Positions 12,401 through 25,619 of a stretch of DNA of 64,000 bases are shown here, in pieces. Position 1 is the first letter of the stretch, and each line of letters starts with the position of its first letter. The notes beneath the pieces are model-generated. The model was given only the letters and a program-made list of their open reading frames with translations. It searched no databases and had not been told where the DNA came from. The DNA is from Trichostrongylus colubriformis (lineage: Eukaryota > Nematoda > Chromadorea > Rhabditida > Trichostrongylidae), in NCBI GenBank assembly GCA_963978905.1, contig OZ022259.1, positions 18,822,068-18,886,067 of the forward strand, in the 5' to 3' direction. The translations under genes and the position numbers were made by a program.

Positions 12401-15400
12401 CGATCCAACAGTCGCCGCCGCCCGTGGACGCCTTCAAATGAGTATCAAATGTCGCTTGACGTCGCAAAAAACGCACGTCTCCTCGTTGGAGACACTTGAT
12501 TTCATCAAACCACGATCTCGGTAAATTGCCGGGAGAAGAACTTGATATCATCCTGAGTTTTACTGAAACCACTTTGAAGGAACATGAACGGCACGATATA
12601 GACGCTGTTAGCAAAGGAGAGACTCATTTTGAGTAGAAGGCAGAGGCCAGGAAATCCACAGAAGGATCGATTTTGGATTGAAAATAGGAGGGGGCAGTAA
12701 CTTTGAAAATCCCCCAAAGGTTCGTTGACGACCACCTTTTTTAGAGTGAGGAAGATGTAATATTCACGACATTTTTTTCTTTTTTAGGGTTTTTTAGGGA
12801 AACACTTCCAGCATACGAACAGATGGCCTCATAAGCGCCGAGTCCGGGGGGGGGGGGGGGAAGGGGAAGAGGAATTGTATTTGTAAGACATTCCCCAACA
12901 GCAGGCTTGACCCTGACAGCGTATCAAAATAATGAAAAAAGGCAATTATTCAAACACAATAGCCTCAGTCGAGTTCCCTTGCCCAGATCATTGTCTCCCT
13001 TGTTGATAGTTCATTATTCGAGTCTGAATTAGGGTCCCTCCTGCATGCCGATAAAGGTTGATGTGAAGGAATAGAAGTCTGGTCTGTACAAATACCGCCA
13101 CCGTACGTGTTGCAGTTCTATCCGCATACATCGTCACTGATATCCAGATGGGTAAAGAAATTCGTGGCACGACATCGACATTAGCTGGCAAAGCTTATCC
13201 TTGCCATTCCGAGTCAATAATAGTTTTCCGTATTTTCCAGTTATTTCCATGACACCTTAATTCCTTCTCATTGACTTCAAAGGCTGCACTCCAGGGAAAA
13301 TGTGAAGCGCATGGCGCACCCATTAGAAACTCGTAACGCGCCATATTGCTAGTATTACTATGATACCATTTTCAAATAGTATTTGATTACCGGTTCTTCA
13401 AATAGCCTAGTGAACAAGGAGGTCCCTCAAGCGATACGGACAATACAATACTCAAAAAAATCCCTAAAAAACCGACTTATTTCATTCAAAAATAATTTCA
13501 CGTTATCGTGATACAAGAAAGATGAAGTCGGAAGGTGAAGAAGGAAGAAAAATCGAAGCAAAACAAATTTTCCATCATGAAGTGGTGTAAAGCAAATGGT
13601 CGGATCTCAGCGAAAGAATTCCTTTCAACCTGTCAGCTCAAAAATCCTCTTCAGAAACCTCATACACAGCGGCTGCCTGGCGTCGTCTCTCCGCAGCAGC
13701 AGCAGCAGCTGACTGCCTAAGGTTTTTCAATGAAACGTGAACCAGAGTCTGTGATTCGGTGGACCAAAAATGTTGTGTTCCTTAACTTTCAAGCAGATAG
13801 TGATATGGAGAAGAGATTGAAAAACTGATTCAGCAGCCAGTATATCGTTAAAATGGAAGTGAATGAATATTGATCGAATGATATCTTTTGAGGGTGGTGA
13901 CAGTTTGCAAATTTCATTTACAACATCGCTACTGAGCCCATTATCGATTTTTTGACAAGCAAAGAAAAAGGAGTGAAAATTTTGAAGTTATTTACGAAGT
14001 ATGAGGCAATGGTCTCCTCGAAACGCAAGGTGGGACGGAAAATATCGGCAAAGCTGGTGATTTCCCCGAACTGAAAATGATGATGAATAGTGGGAATAAT
14101 GTGGTGGGGAAAAATGAAGGTGCTATAGAGAAGAGGAAGTGGAAGTGGGAAACAGAGAGAAAGAGGGATTCACGGGAGAGAGAGAGATCCAAGGTCGCAC
14201 GGTCGGGGGCGACGTACGGGGGGACTGCTGCGAGGCTCGTATGACCAGTTCATAGTCGCGGCGCTTTGTGGAGAAGCGGACAATCTATGTCACACACACA
14301 TACACGTAGGGAGCGACGGACTATGGGTGTGGCCTCGACGGGTCGTACACGGATATTTCCGTTTTTCTCTGAGCGCCCAGACAATGAACTGAAGAAGCAG
14401 CAAACAAACAGTCCGCTTCCGCTCTGAGTTATGGGAACCGTTTAGAGCCACGGAATTTGAAAAAATTTCCAGAAAAAAAGAAACCACTGGTGGAAAAAGA
14501 AAACCGACAGGAAAAGAGACCTGTTTTTGTTGTATTCTTCTCCCGTAACGTTTCCCGTTTATTCGATCACATAGCTAGAGCTCATGGGAACAAGTATTTG
14601 GGGCGTTCCCTTGTTCTTTACGCTCTGCGAACTGATGACAATCAATAGATTGGGGATGATTGCATCGAAGAAAAACCGTCCAGGCCCCATCTGTTCCAGA
14701 GTTAAGCAAGTGGAAAGGGAACATGGCAATCACCCAGCTCCAGAGATCGAAAAGGTACCTCATTAAAAATTCCCAAATATTCCAAATAACGAGTTTCGAT
14801 TCATGGTAATGACACGGTATACGTGATGGTAAAAGCATCCACTCCGGGGTCAGCGAGGTTACTCAGTAATACAGAAGATATACGCGTAAACCTCAAAAAA
14901 GGAAAGAGGCGGGTCCTCCACAAGTTGAACAAAGAGGTTATTACTATGAATTAGCTTGCTGGATGACTGTCGTGATGTAAGAAGTGTTGCTGGATGTGCC
15001 TAGAGGAACCAGGATCAAGGAAGGGTTAAGAAATCCTCGAACTGAAAGTGTTACATCGTGACTTGGAAAAGAGGGGTCTAACTTTGAGGAAGCAGTTCAC
15101 GGGGAATCCTCTTTGACCACCTCTTTTTTCAGTGATTTTGGAGGTATATCACATCATCCTTTAAAAATGAGGTGAATGGATGTCGCGGTTGGTCTCAGAA
15201 GAGGAGGAGGGCAGAGTGCAGAGGGTCCTATTCCTCAAAAAGAGCTCTGCGCGAAGCAAACGAGAGGCTCCGTATCGCCAGAAGGATTCACTGAACTACT
15301 CTGGCTCGCAACAGGGATGAATGGAGACGTTGTTGGCGCCCGCAAAAGATTCTCGATGAGCGACGGAACGACGGATCATACAGGTGATTTACAGGTGATT

Positions 15401-16006
15401 TCTCAAAAAATTTCCTCAATCCCATAATTGACCCTGCTAGCATCTTTAAATTTCACAGAAGCATTTTCAGAAAGTAGTATCGTACACGTTGACCACGATG
15501 AGGCCCTAAAAACATTCCTTACTTTTGTGCCTCACCATTAACACGCTATCTTCACAGCAGCTCGATAAAGTCAAATTCTGACAAGTGCGATAAGCGTGGC
15601 GCATTCAGAAGACGTGGTTTGACTGTAGTAGTTCCATCTTCTTTGCAAAACAAAAAGAAGCTTTTCAAAACACGCAGCAAGAGCGTCATTGTCACCAAGT
15701 TGGCTTACTTTTTGAAGCGTTACGATGATGAAAACTACTTGTGAAACACAGCAATGAACTTTTCTACCCACGGAACTCGTTCCAAATTGGCTATCATTAA
15801 CAAACGTCCTCGGAATAGATAAGATTGGACGAGGACGTGCTCATGAACCACCCGTGGACCACCTGCAAGCACAAAAGCTTGCTGATGCGGATGTTTTCGG
15901 GGCGATGTGAGGAAATCATGCTGCGAAAATTCGTCGTTAGCATGATTAATGAGACATGTGGAAAGGGGTGGTTCGAAATCCGGTAGGGAACATTCAGATG
16001 GTCGTC
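12401..16006 (-). CDS. Unidentified protein, three phase-compatible exons (tentative)
   Basis: Exons 16006-15863, 13184-13130 and 12552-12401. The acceptors are TTTCCAG, TTTGCCAG and ACTCAG; the donors are GTGGTC, GTATGC and GTGGGC. Phases agree at both joins, giving a partial protein with SLPDFEPPLSTCLINHAND in the first exon and RSWFDEIKCLQRGDVRFLRR in the last. No known domain was recognised. The first exon lies in the proposed intron of the plus-strand model at 15176-17254, so one of the two may be wrong. The 12552 exon also begins one base before an ATG and could instead be a trans-spliced start. The 2.7-kb intron could hide further exons. Confidence 0.33.
12846..12860. repeat. G15 homopolymer tract
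   Basis: Fifteen consecutive G on the plus strand, able to form a G-quadruplex. Confidence 0.95.
13190..15130. other. Gene-poor stretch
   Basis: Purine-rich, low-complexity DNA, including a (CA)n patch near 14290. Frames of 60-90 codons occur on both strands, but none has paired splice signals or a recognisable domain. Confidence 0.4.
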
Positions 16007-17254
16007 CTGGAAACATCGTATTTCACGAAATGTCGCATTTAAAAGACGTTTTGGCATGTACTGAAAGGATGGCTGAATCCCGTAAGCACCGCACATTGTC
16101 TCGATTCTACTGCACGGGTCTCAACCTCTTTTTTTACTCGCTCTCAGAACTGGTTTCGGGACTGGGGAATACAATTTCACCCTAGCGAACGGTAATGCGG
16201 AAGTACATAATAGTTGATGAAGTACTGGAGTGAAAAGGATGATAATTGATTTGTTAAGTGTAAAGCAATCCATTCACTATGCCTCACGTGATCGACCCTT
16301 TCAATCAGAACCGTGCAGACGATTGACGACCCCTTGGACCGATGCATTGATTTGTGCAACTTACATAATACTTAACATTTTTATTGTTTTGATTTTTAGC
16401 GATTCATGCGGTTCAGTTCATGCGATTAGAATCTGAAAGAGTTCAACCAGGGTCACATAGAGGTAAGGTAAAAGTGATAACAAGAAGTTGAGAGGAGGGG
16501 GAGGGAGGAAGCAGGCGGTGTTGAAGGTGGCCTCCAGACCTATGCTGCTAATCCATTAGATCGCTTTCACAGATAAATTTACTTTAAACAAAACCTGTTC
16601 ACTTCGGGACGTTTTCAGAGCAAATATGATTTCCCGCTAGGGATTGGAATATAAAAAGAATGTCGAAGTGAGGGAGTTGCACAGACAGAGGAACCACACC
16701 CATATGGTTCAGCCTCTGTACAGATTCCCTTCTGGGATGTCCTATCAAAAACGAGAAACTTTTCCGTTTTCAGAAGAAATTTCCTAACGGAGCAAAAAAT
16801 CCAAGAAAACCAGTAGCGAAACTGAAGAATAACACCAATTCGTGATAAGTCAGAGCGAGGGTGTTCCACGAAAAGTATTTTAATGACAGCTGCATTGTGG
16901 TGATAAGCGGCCTATCAGACAAATAACGATGCCGTCACACGCACCCTCTTCGACACCGAAAGACCATAAAACCCTTGCCGCTTGTCAGCGACTTTTTGCG
17001 AATCAAAGCATCCTCTACACCCTGAACAAATGACTGCTTCGACAGGGTATTACGCCGTCGTTGTCGCCGTGCGCTGCGCTGCGCTGGGTGTTCCTCCGAT
17101 CGGGTTCAGCGATCTCTGATCAGCCGATCGAGGTAATGGAGGATGTTCGGTCAGTAACCATACGTTATGGGTGGCGATCATACAGTAGTGACGAGAAACA
17201 GCTGTCGAGCGATTTCCGCGCTCAGGAGGAGGAAAAATTCTCAAAATTTCAAGT
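15176..17254 (+). CDS. Unidentified acidic protein, first two exons (tentative)
   Basis: Exon 1 is 15176-15383, starting at an ATG preceded in frame by a stop, with a TTTTTTCAG site 44 bases upstream that could serve trans-splicing. It ends ACAG|GTGATT, phase 1. Exon 2, 17110 to 17252 or 17254, starts after GGGTTCAG in matching phase and ends at GTGTAAGG. Exon 2 is hydrophilic (EKQLSSDFRAQEEEKFSKFQ). The continuation is not found. The 1.7-kb intron overlaps a minus-strand exon model. No family recognised. Confidence 0.37.
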
Positions 17255-17259
17255 GTAAG

Positions 17260-18395
17260 GAAAAATCCATGGATGTCGTCCGCAGTAGGAAAGCTTTTTC
17301 AGTGCCTTATGATGGATCAGGGAGATGGGTTTGCCAAAGCCTAGAAAGATGAAGCTGCGAGATCATTGGAAGTTTCCTTTTACAGAAAATCCTTTCGCAT
17401 AATTGGACTTCCAAGATTTTGCATTTTTTTCGTTTTTTAGTTCCACATTGTAAAGGCAGACACTTTTTTTCACAAATATCGGCCCGCGCTCGGAGTGGTT
17501 TATTTCAAGTTCCTGAGAAAACATATAAGCGACCACCCATTTTATGGGTTAGTTGGTGAGGTTATAAGAAGTTTTTTTCAGAATAAATTCATTATAAGAT
17601 TTTGGGTTACTCGACGAGCTGTTCCCCTCCATATAACATCACTTCTTGATTTGTATGGGTGCAACAAGTGAGATCTTGGAGTAAAAAGACGGAGAATAGA
17701 AAAATGGATAATTACATCAAGTAATTCAGTGAAATTTCGTGAAAAAGATTTTTGCCGCAGTCGCTACACAGGCCCGCCCATAAGCCGTATGCGGCACAGT
17801 TTTATGCGGGAAGATTGATGATAGGACAATGTGTACGACTGCACTCTGAACGTCCGTAGATGACACTCGGTGAAACAAACGCGATTCATCGTCATGCTAA
17901 AGTGAACGAAAAAAAACGTGATGAAAAAAAAATCAAGTTTTTTTTAAAACTTTTTCAAAACCTCGCTAAACGATAAAAGAACAAGCGATTAAAAACCGGG
18001 TTCATGGGGGTCTAAGCAACACTGTAAAAAACAGCTATAAGAATTTTTTCTTTTGAAAAAAAAATGGAGAACGATTGCAAACAACGGAGCGGCTCTTCCC
18101 TAGCGACAGGTTGGCGATGATGATGATCACGCGGGGTTTGTTCGTGATGGTTGTGTTCGATTCAGGGTCAGCCGGTTACTCCTCCCCGTTCTTCACTATG
18201 GCAATGACGTGCGGTGGGTAGAAGAGAGAGAGAGGGGAGTGGAGTTTTTAAGAGGCAACAGAGGGTTTTTAAGAGGGCAGGAACCCACAGACAAGACGGA
18301 GATTGATTGATCGTGAAGTTGAAAAAAATGGAGGATGAACTCTATCAAATTATCGCATCGCACTCCCTCCTCCCTCCTTCACCACCCTCGCCTCC
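17260..18395. other. Intergenic, A/T-run rich, no supported gene
   Basis: Poly-A/T patches and short frames only. A CTCCCTCC-rich block adjoins the next gene model. Confidence 0.4.
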
Positions 18396-18401
18396 ACACA
18401 A

Positions 18402-18878
18402 TCACGAATCGATAACGAAAGTCGAATCAACCGCGGCTTTCAGACGCCAATGAACCGAAAAACTTTCACGATCGAAAAAAAACGGTGGGGTGAGTGAGTG
18501 GTCGTTGGCTGACTGCTGCTGCTGCTGGAGAGTCAAGTGCTGTGACTGACTGTTTGATGCACTTCGTACACCACGAGACCGACGTGATCGATTGAGGGTG
18601 TGTCGGGGATGGAGAGAAGGTTTAGGTGATGGCCAAAACACCGTTCGAGTAGGAGTATCATGACTCGTGGGCTGGGCGTCGTCATCACCACACACGCACA
18701 GGGAACCCGAAAAGAGCGTCAACGTCGTTGGCGGCGGGTGGGGGAACAGGTCGAAAAGGGTGGGTCGTCTCGGGGGAGTGGTGGGCGACGGCGGTGGCGA
18801 CAGCGACGACGACGACGACATCGTCAACGACGATGGGCGATGAAAACAGCGCACAGAACACAAGAAGGGCGTGGTCAT
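18402..18878 (-). CDS. Pro/Ser-rich, Gln-tract protein or exon, unidentified
   Basis: A GC-rich open frame with ATGs at 18878 and 18821, the second followed by SSSSSLSPPPSPTTPPRRP. The frame continues through an Arg/Ser-rich region and a Q5 tract to a stop at 18402. It could be a single coding exon or a first exon using the GTGATTG donor over the stop. Low-complexity composition is typical of disordered regulatory proteins but does not define a family. The opposite strand also has long frames because of the (GAC)n bias; this strand has the more protein-like composition. Confidence 0.4.
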   Translation of the reverse strand: MTTPFLCSVRCFHRPSSLTMSSSSSLSPPPSPTTPPRRPTLFDLFPHPPPTTLTLFSGSLCVCGDDDAQPTSHDTPTRTVFWPSPKPSLHPRHTLNRSRRSRGVRSASNSQSQHLTLQQQQQSANDHSLTPPFFFDRESFSVHWRLKAAVDSTFVIDS

Positions 18879-20171
18879 GCGGAAGAACACTAGTAAACGA
18901 GGCGCCGAGCGAGCTGGCGGACGGGAGAGAGAGAGATGATCACACTGGCGAAACCATGGAGATAACAGCGGAAGAAAAAAAGGTAGACAGCCGCTGGCCA
19001 AGGTGGATACCACTGGAGATATAGGAGAAAGCGGTTTCGCTCATTCTCCAAGGGATCAGGAAAGGTGGCTAGAAAGGTGATCATTTGCTTAGTGCTACTG
19101 GAATCATTCTAATATAGTTAATACACTTGAAATTGTTACTTTTGGGAGTTTATAAACGATCGCGTTAACAATCGTATAAACGAAAAGATTAGAGTATTAA
19201 TTACCAAAGAAAGGTATGGCACCAAAAGGATAGTCTTCTTAGTTAATATAATCACTTGAGTCCAGGTAGAGACCGATCCAAAGCATGCATGCGCAGTTGG
19301 CGCCTCTAACGACTGCACCGCACAAGCTCGCACGACAGCCGCTCACTCTGTGCCTTTGTTTCATGGGTGACCTCCCAATCTTTCTTCAAATTCATGTCTA
19401 TTACTTTTATCTTTTAACTGTGCTTGGAGTCATCATACGGCTTACACCAAAGCGGTAGTATGTACGGTAAAAAGACAAAAAACAAATATTGAAAAAATAG
19501 GAGAAGAAGAAATGGGAGGGAGGGGAGAAGTATGATGTGATTGGTATTGAGCCATCACATTGAATCCCCGTAGAAACTGGTTCCGTAAGGTTGTTCTGAG
19601 TACACGTGATGTGTGGTGGCGATAGTGACGATATTTATTTTGGGTCGCGTTTGAGGTGGAGTATTCAACGGCCGCCCCCCGTAAAAAACCCACGGAAGAC
19701 CACCCATGTTGTGAGTTTGTCCGCACGGTAGTAAGGGATTCCTTTTCAGAATGAATTCGGTATGCAAATTTATAAAATCGGAAACTGAAAGAAGAGTGTC
19801 AAGGAACGCTAAAAGGCATGCTCAAGAGCTTCTAGAGATTTCTCCGTAATTCTAAACGGTTTTTGTTTATTTGCTTACCAGTGAGTCAAATGCCAAACAA
19901 TACTTCAATACAGATGCCGTATTATGACAAAATCCATTTGAACCTTGCGAAAGAACGACTGAAGCGCAAAATAAACATTGGAAGTTTAACAGCGAGATGG
20001 GTGTGGCGCCTAAGAAGAGGTTGGCTATTCTATGCATTGTCAATTTCAAAAATATTCGATAATTTCTGTAGCCTCCTCTCTTTCATCCAAATAATCCAGG
20101 GTCAGAGATCGTGTCTGAGGTCGAGTGGCTGTGTTGAAGGTCTTGTAACGGAAAAGAAGGGTCTGAAATGA

Positions 20172-20186
20172 GGGGGGGGGGGGGGG
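20172..20186. repeat. G15 homopolymer tract
   Basis: Fifteen consecutive G, the second such run in the window. Confidence 0.95.
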
Positions 20187-20768
20187 AGGGGTAGATAGCT
20201 CATAGAATCGTAAACGCATCAAAGACCGGATTTAACATCGCTCTTTGAATTACGTCTCATTTCTGTCCTACCTTTAACCTCCTTTCCGATCTTTCATTTC
20301 AACTAGAACTGGCAAAAGGACCCAGCTAAGCTCACCCTTGCTTTGAGGGGTCATATTTCAGCTCCGATAAGGGAAGGGTCATAGGTTTGAGATCTTCTAG
20401 GGGAATCCTTGACGATCTAGCCTTAGGGGTTTTTTACGGATGAGATACCGAAAAAGTCATCAATTGATAGTCGATACTTTGTATTAGATGTGCAGGTAGC
20501 AGTACCGTGATTATCTACTGACGACCTTTTTTAGGGGAGACCGTCCTGGTAGACCAACAACACCAGTATGAAGGGATCGGGATGTTAGAGGCAGGTTCAG
20601 GCGGGAGTTGTATTTTCCAAAAATTTCCTACGACACAATGCATGACGCTAGACTGCAACCCTTCCAGTGGGCTAATCACGACCGGTGCATGTGGCTTACT
20701 ACAAAAACTCTCCTAGTAGTGTGTAGCTGATGGGTATATGTATGTAGCACCTGTAAGTCCAGCAATCT

Positions 20769-20826
20769 CCCCCCCCCCCTTCCAGGAATTCATTAGTAAA
20801 GGGAATTCCTGGAAGGGGGGGGGGGG
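20769..20826. repeat. Perfect hairpin with C11/G12 outer stem
   Basis: C11 followed by TTCCAGGAATTC at 20769-20791 is mirrored by GAATTCCTGGAAG and a G run at 20803-20826 around an 11-base loop. The stem is at least 23 bp. The Pro-rich minus-strand frame across it is a by-product. Confidence 0.9.
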
Positions 20827-21050
20827 TGGAGGGTGGATGCGTAGCGCATCGCAAAGGCCTACATGTTGAAGGCCGATAGCGGTCCCGCCCGCCGAAAGAA
20901 TGACACTTCCTGTACCGGCCATATTTTCAATGAGTTACGGTTGCCATCAACACGAAAAACATTGTGGTACCAGACAACTCCGCCTACTGGCAGTGCACAA
21001 GGTTAGGGTGTGGAATGCGGAACCATGAGACAGCAGCCTGCTCACCGCAG

Positions 21051-21269
21051 ATATTTCGAACAAGCCGCCGATCTATGCTTTATGGCGCTTTGTCTCAGTC
21101 CGAGTTCTCAAGTGTCGCCAGAGCGCATTTCCCGACAGCCGCGGGTTCTGTGATCGCCGACGTTGAGCGACTTCGCTGTCAAAGTTTTCGATCAAAGGAG
21201 AGAATCACATTAAGGAGCACGATCATCCAAAGGTCTTATATTTCTTATTTCCCAGATTTCCGACAGTAG
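21051..21269 (+). CDS. Isolated candidate exon
   Basis: Acceptor CTCACCGCAG at 21041-21050 opens a frame of about 60 codons with balanced composition (SVIADVERLRCQSFRSKER). It either ends at a weak GTCTTA donor at 21233 or runs to a stop at 21269. No partner exon or family was found. Confidence 0.28.
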   Translation: MFRTSRRSMLYGALSQSEFSSVARAHFPTAAGSVIADVERLRCQSFRSKERITLRSTIIQRSYISYFPDFRQ

Positions 21270-22119
21270 TTTTTCAGACAGATTCGCGTAAGGTTAGTCA
21301 GGTGGTGGAACTAGCCAAAATGTGATCAGAGTTCACAACTCCCTGTCACATGTGGAGGTGAACTGTGGTCGTAATTCGATTCTGATGACATCAAGTGATA
21401 ACCAGATGTTGTCGATGGTAACTGCAGGTGAAATACCATGAAGCAGTGATGAAGCGTGCAATGGGGCAAAATTCAGGAGTGCTGAGGTGACTAATCGTCT
21501 GATATGAAGTACGAAGAACCCAAGTGTCTGGAAACGATCGACAAAAAAACCCAGAATGTGCACAAATGCGTCAACAAGTATGGTGCTACTGTAAATCGGG
21601 TGACCACAGGAGCTGATAACATTTTGGATAACGATTAGAATCCATCGCTGACTTCCTTATGAATCACCTCAGGATCACGCTTGGGCCGAGAAATCCTTGT
21701 AGGCAGGGGAAAGTCGAAGGGCATGTCTTCGAGCAGCAACCTTCAACAGACTAGTGAGTGGTTTCATAGGCGGTCAGATGGTTCACGAAAGCTGTCGCCG
21801 ATCGATGCCATTTTTTATGCACCATGATGAAGGATTACCTTTTATTCAGAAACACATCAAATCCCCAGTAAAGGCGAGGAGCAGGGCCAAATATGGAAAT
21901 AGTATTTTTTTTGGAGGGGGGGGGGGTAGTATATTGTGTTGAAAAAGGGAGATTGTTGTGGAGAAGAAAATAGTCAAAGTATCCTCATTGAACATCTATT
22001 TTTAGTGATTTCTGGGCTGAGTCGATGAGGTAGTCTTTCGAAAAAATCGTCATTCGCTACAGTACTATGTAGTACTAGGTAGCAACAGTACTAAAGTAGT
22101 TATCGAATGGCTACCATCT

Positions 22120-22600
22120 CTTCAGGGACTTTTAATACGGAGAGCATAGGCTATAATGGAGAGAAGGATTGGTCAATAGGTCGGTTTGGGGACCTTAATT
22201 TTAAAATCTACTCAAGGTCAAGCTTGATCCAAAGGAGAAAAGTCATAATGTCGGAGTAGCTTTAGGGGGGAGTGGTACTACTTCTCAAAAAAATTTTCCG
22301 ATGTTTGACCAGGCCGCGTTCATACTCAGCGCCGGCAGAGCGTAGCTGCGTTCACAGGCGAGGCAGAGTAGCACGGGAGAAGTGCAGAGGGGACGCAGAC
22401 TGGCATAAGCGAAGACGCACAGACACGCAGCCACGCCCTGATCCCGGCACCGCAGAGCATGAACACAGCCTTGAATTTCAGATAGGCAACGAGTTGTTCT
22501 AAGGATAACCAGATACAAACGCTGTTCCATCTCCTTCCCCTCTTCGTCGATGCATCGCCTTATTCGGCAATTCCAATCATCTGTCGCAAAACTTGCAGCT
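22120..22600. repeat. Dispersed repeat carrying a MITE; paralogue at 25150-25490
   Basis: GAGAGCATAGG blocks, the CCGATGTTTGACC flank and a region containing GCTGTTCCATCTC recur in the same order at 25160-25450, where the MITE is absent. The right flank (GTTCTAAGGATAACC) also follows the MITE at 43.4 kb. Confidence 0.6.
22310..22472. mobile_element. MITE, AGGCCGCGTTCATAC family
   Basis: About 45-bp imperfect inverted ends (AGGCCGCGTTCATACTCAGC and its mirror ending ACACAGCCTT), no coding capacity. Related copies at 43206-43383, 46310-46490 and 47273-47360. The 22272-22502 frame is a shadow of this element. Confidence 0.8.
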
Positions 22601-24080
22601 GGAAAGGACACCCAAAGCTCGGACTTATTAGTTCATTCACTGATTACCGGTATTTTAGATTTTTACTATTAAAGCTTGTTAAGGGATTCAGCTTACCCTT
22701 TAGACTTGCGTTACTGCCCCTACAAGGGCAAAAAGTACCACTGCCCTAGTCGCTTGAATACGCTGGTAACCTTTTTGGTTGATGTGAAGACACTGATATA
22801 AGGGTCACTCATGTATATACGAGACGGCACCTGTAGGTACTGCCCCACATTACTTCCGCAAAGATCAATGACGCAAAACTTTACACTGTAACTCACGTTT
22901 TAGTGTTTTTCTGTTGATATACTACTTAAAAACGCTCCTATTACATCTGATCGAGATCGTTCAATACTGTCGCTTTTCAAAGCATTTTTACTCTATCGGA
23001 TTGATAAACCAAAAGCGAAAGAATGGTGGACGGTCGACCCCTGTGAAGAAGTTTCTAAGAGGATCCGCCTATAATTAATTTTCGTGGCTACTGGACGGGG
23101 TAGTGTAACGACAAGTCTCATCCAGCTGCCACCTCTGGACTTCGTTCCCTTTTCCATAGTTCAGGCATCAAATCCTAGACCAGTGCTATCCAATCCAATC
23201 AGACCCTTCCATCTCTCCCGTATCAGCGAATAGGCACATATCAGATTCGTCTGGGAAAATTAAAAACTGATTTGTACATCTGACAGTCCCCTAGGTCATT
23301 GCATGAGCCAAGAAGCACATTCAAATGTCATTGTTACTTTGATTGGAAATAGAATACATGACGCATCTCAAGAAGGAATTGATCTAGACTAATGCCTCAG
23401 ATTTTCAAATAATTATCTTTTCTCACCAGCTATCAATCCACATGGTTATCTTGAAATAGACTATATACATACTGTTACTTTATTGCTTCGACCTATTGCC
23501 TTTTGGTGTACACTCATTTTTCGTTTTCTCGTCTGACGTGATCGTCAAGTAAAAGCTGACAGCCAGTCGTCTGAAAATCGTCTGAAAACCTTTGTGTTGA
23601 CGCTATCGAAATTCCTTGGCTAAAGGAATGCTGCGATAGCGGGGAATGTGTCAGTTGTTCGTTGCACCTGTAAGCGCGGTGTTCAATAGCACAAAATAAT
23701 TGGAATTCCTAGTCAGAAGCCCTGAAATTTAACGCCTTCCTTTGGGTATGTGGAATTCTCCGAGGGAAGATTCCACCACAGTGAAGCTCAGAACTTTTTT
23801 TCTGGAATATTCCCGAGAGCAGGTCGTACTCGTGTGTAATAAATGAAAGATTTATATACTACCTCAAATAAAAAAATGGAAAAACGTCGAGGTGTCGTTT
23901 CAGGAATCGCGCTACATGGAACTCTATTTGGCACCAGTGAGGCATATTTGGAGTTATCCATACTTAACATGCAAGTTTCGGGGCACGAATTTCAGGAAGA
24001 ATTCAGGTCACAGTATATTATCTGCTAGGTATCGAGTCAATTAACCTCCTTCATGGTAGTGAATGGCTCTGGTGTCCTAA

Positions 24081-24465
24081 AGGCACCAGTAGGGGTAAGG
24101 GAGAACTGAGTTCTGGGAGTACATGTTCTCTGAAACGAACCTTCTACTTCAGGAAAGGTCACATGTGATGAAAATCGCAATAAAAAACGCAGCTAGGGGT
24201 CTTATGACGACCCCGCAGCACGGCATGTCGTTATGCGGTTAGGCGGCCGGGGGAGTAGCCGTGGAGGGGGTGAACAACGATCGTGGCCGGCTGGTTCAAA
24301 CTATGGCTTGTCTTCAGTCCACTTCCGCTAGTGACGCAGAGACGAAAGAGAGAAGGAGGATTTTCGGGTTATTCCGCGGTTTTATGTTGTTCTTTCTCTA
24401 CTACTACATTGCTGAGCACCTCTAATTCGTAATCCCCCCAATTGGCCAAATTTACCCCTACCGGA
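24081..24465. mobile_element. Non-autonomous element, AGGCACC family, 3' end decayed
   Basis: Closely similar to 51488-51892, sharing GGTCTTATGACGACCCC and GCACGGCATGTCGTTATGC. The left end is intact, but the right end diverges just after TTTACCCCTA. Confidence 0.7.
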
Positions 24466-25607
24466 AAAGGGAGGGGGGACAAAGAAGGAAGGATTACTTG
24501 ATTATTTGGAAACGCTACACTTTGACGAACATTTGAGCCCAAAAGAGATGATGTGTAACGAAACCCGAATTCGAAAACGCGCCTTTGGGGCGCTACTGCG
24601 ATTCAAGCGCGCTTCACCTGGAACTGCACGCTTTGGTGGCCGAGTTGCTGGCTGGCGGCATGCACAGAAAGTGGAATCGAGTTCTTTTATTATGATGTTG
24701 AACAAGTGGAACTAGAAACAGAAACAAACAAATGAAACAATGAAGAGAGAAGAAGCCAAGAAGTACGAATAAATACGCCTATGAATGAAAATATCCAAAG
24801 AATTCACACTCGACGTCATGGCAAGGCGTCATATGTGCAATAGCCGAACTAAGAGAGAGTACCGTAGCCCGAAATTGTCCCCTCTCGATGTCTTTAACAG
24901 AAGTTTCTGAAGGAGTGCGCGATCATCATGCTCGCCTACAGACCCTTCACTACCCTCAGCAGAAACTCACGACAACTGGCACAAGCTGCGGGTCAAGCAG
25001 CAGTCGAAGTCTTCATAGAAAATGGTCGTATACTGAAAATGGTCGTACTTTGACGGATGGGAAGATTAATTATAAGCTTAGCAGTACATGTTGGACAGCC
25101 AGCGATAGTTGAGATAGCCTCCCCCCTCCCCGTTCCCTGCTTCACCCTGCCATTTTTTCTGGGACTTGCAATACAGAGAGCATAGGTGATGAAAGGGAGA
25201 AAGATCGTATGGGCGAGATCAGTTTGGGGAGGGGGTCGTATTTTTGAAACTTACTCAACGCCACACTTGTCCATAGGGAGAAAGGGCCATATTGTCAGTG
25301 TCACTTTAAGTGGGGAGTGACTATTTCACGAAAATTTCCCCAATGTTCGACCACTGTCACTCCTTACCTTTTCTGCAAGCAGCAGACCATCCTAACGATA
25401 ACCCACTATGAACGTTGTTCCATCTCTTTCCCCTTTTCGTCAATGCCTCGCCATATCTGACAATCCCAGTTTTTTGTTGTCAGACCTGGAAACCCATTCT
25501 ACCGAAAGGAGACGCATCGAAACTTTTGGTACAGGACAGAGTGTGATGGACAGCTCTCAGCTTTCAACTGGTTATCCTCAGGGTACACCGCTTCTTACCG
25601 TACTAGT

Positions 25608-25619
25608 GGGGGGGGGGGG
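25608..25619. repeat. G12 homopolymer tract
   Basis: Twelve G about 80 bases before the Tc1-like element. Confidence 0.9.

Noticed and set aside
18660..19024. Plus-strand Arg/Thr-rich ORFs
   Set aside because: Opposite-strand shadows of the GC-rich 18402-18878 region with repetitive (GAC)n composition.
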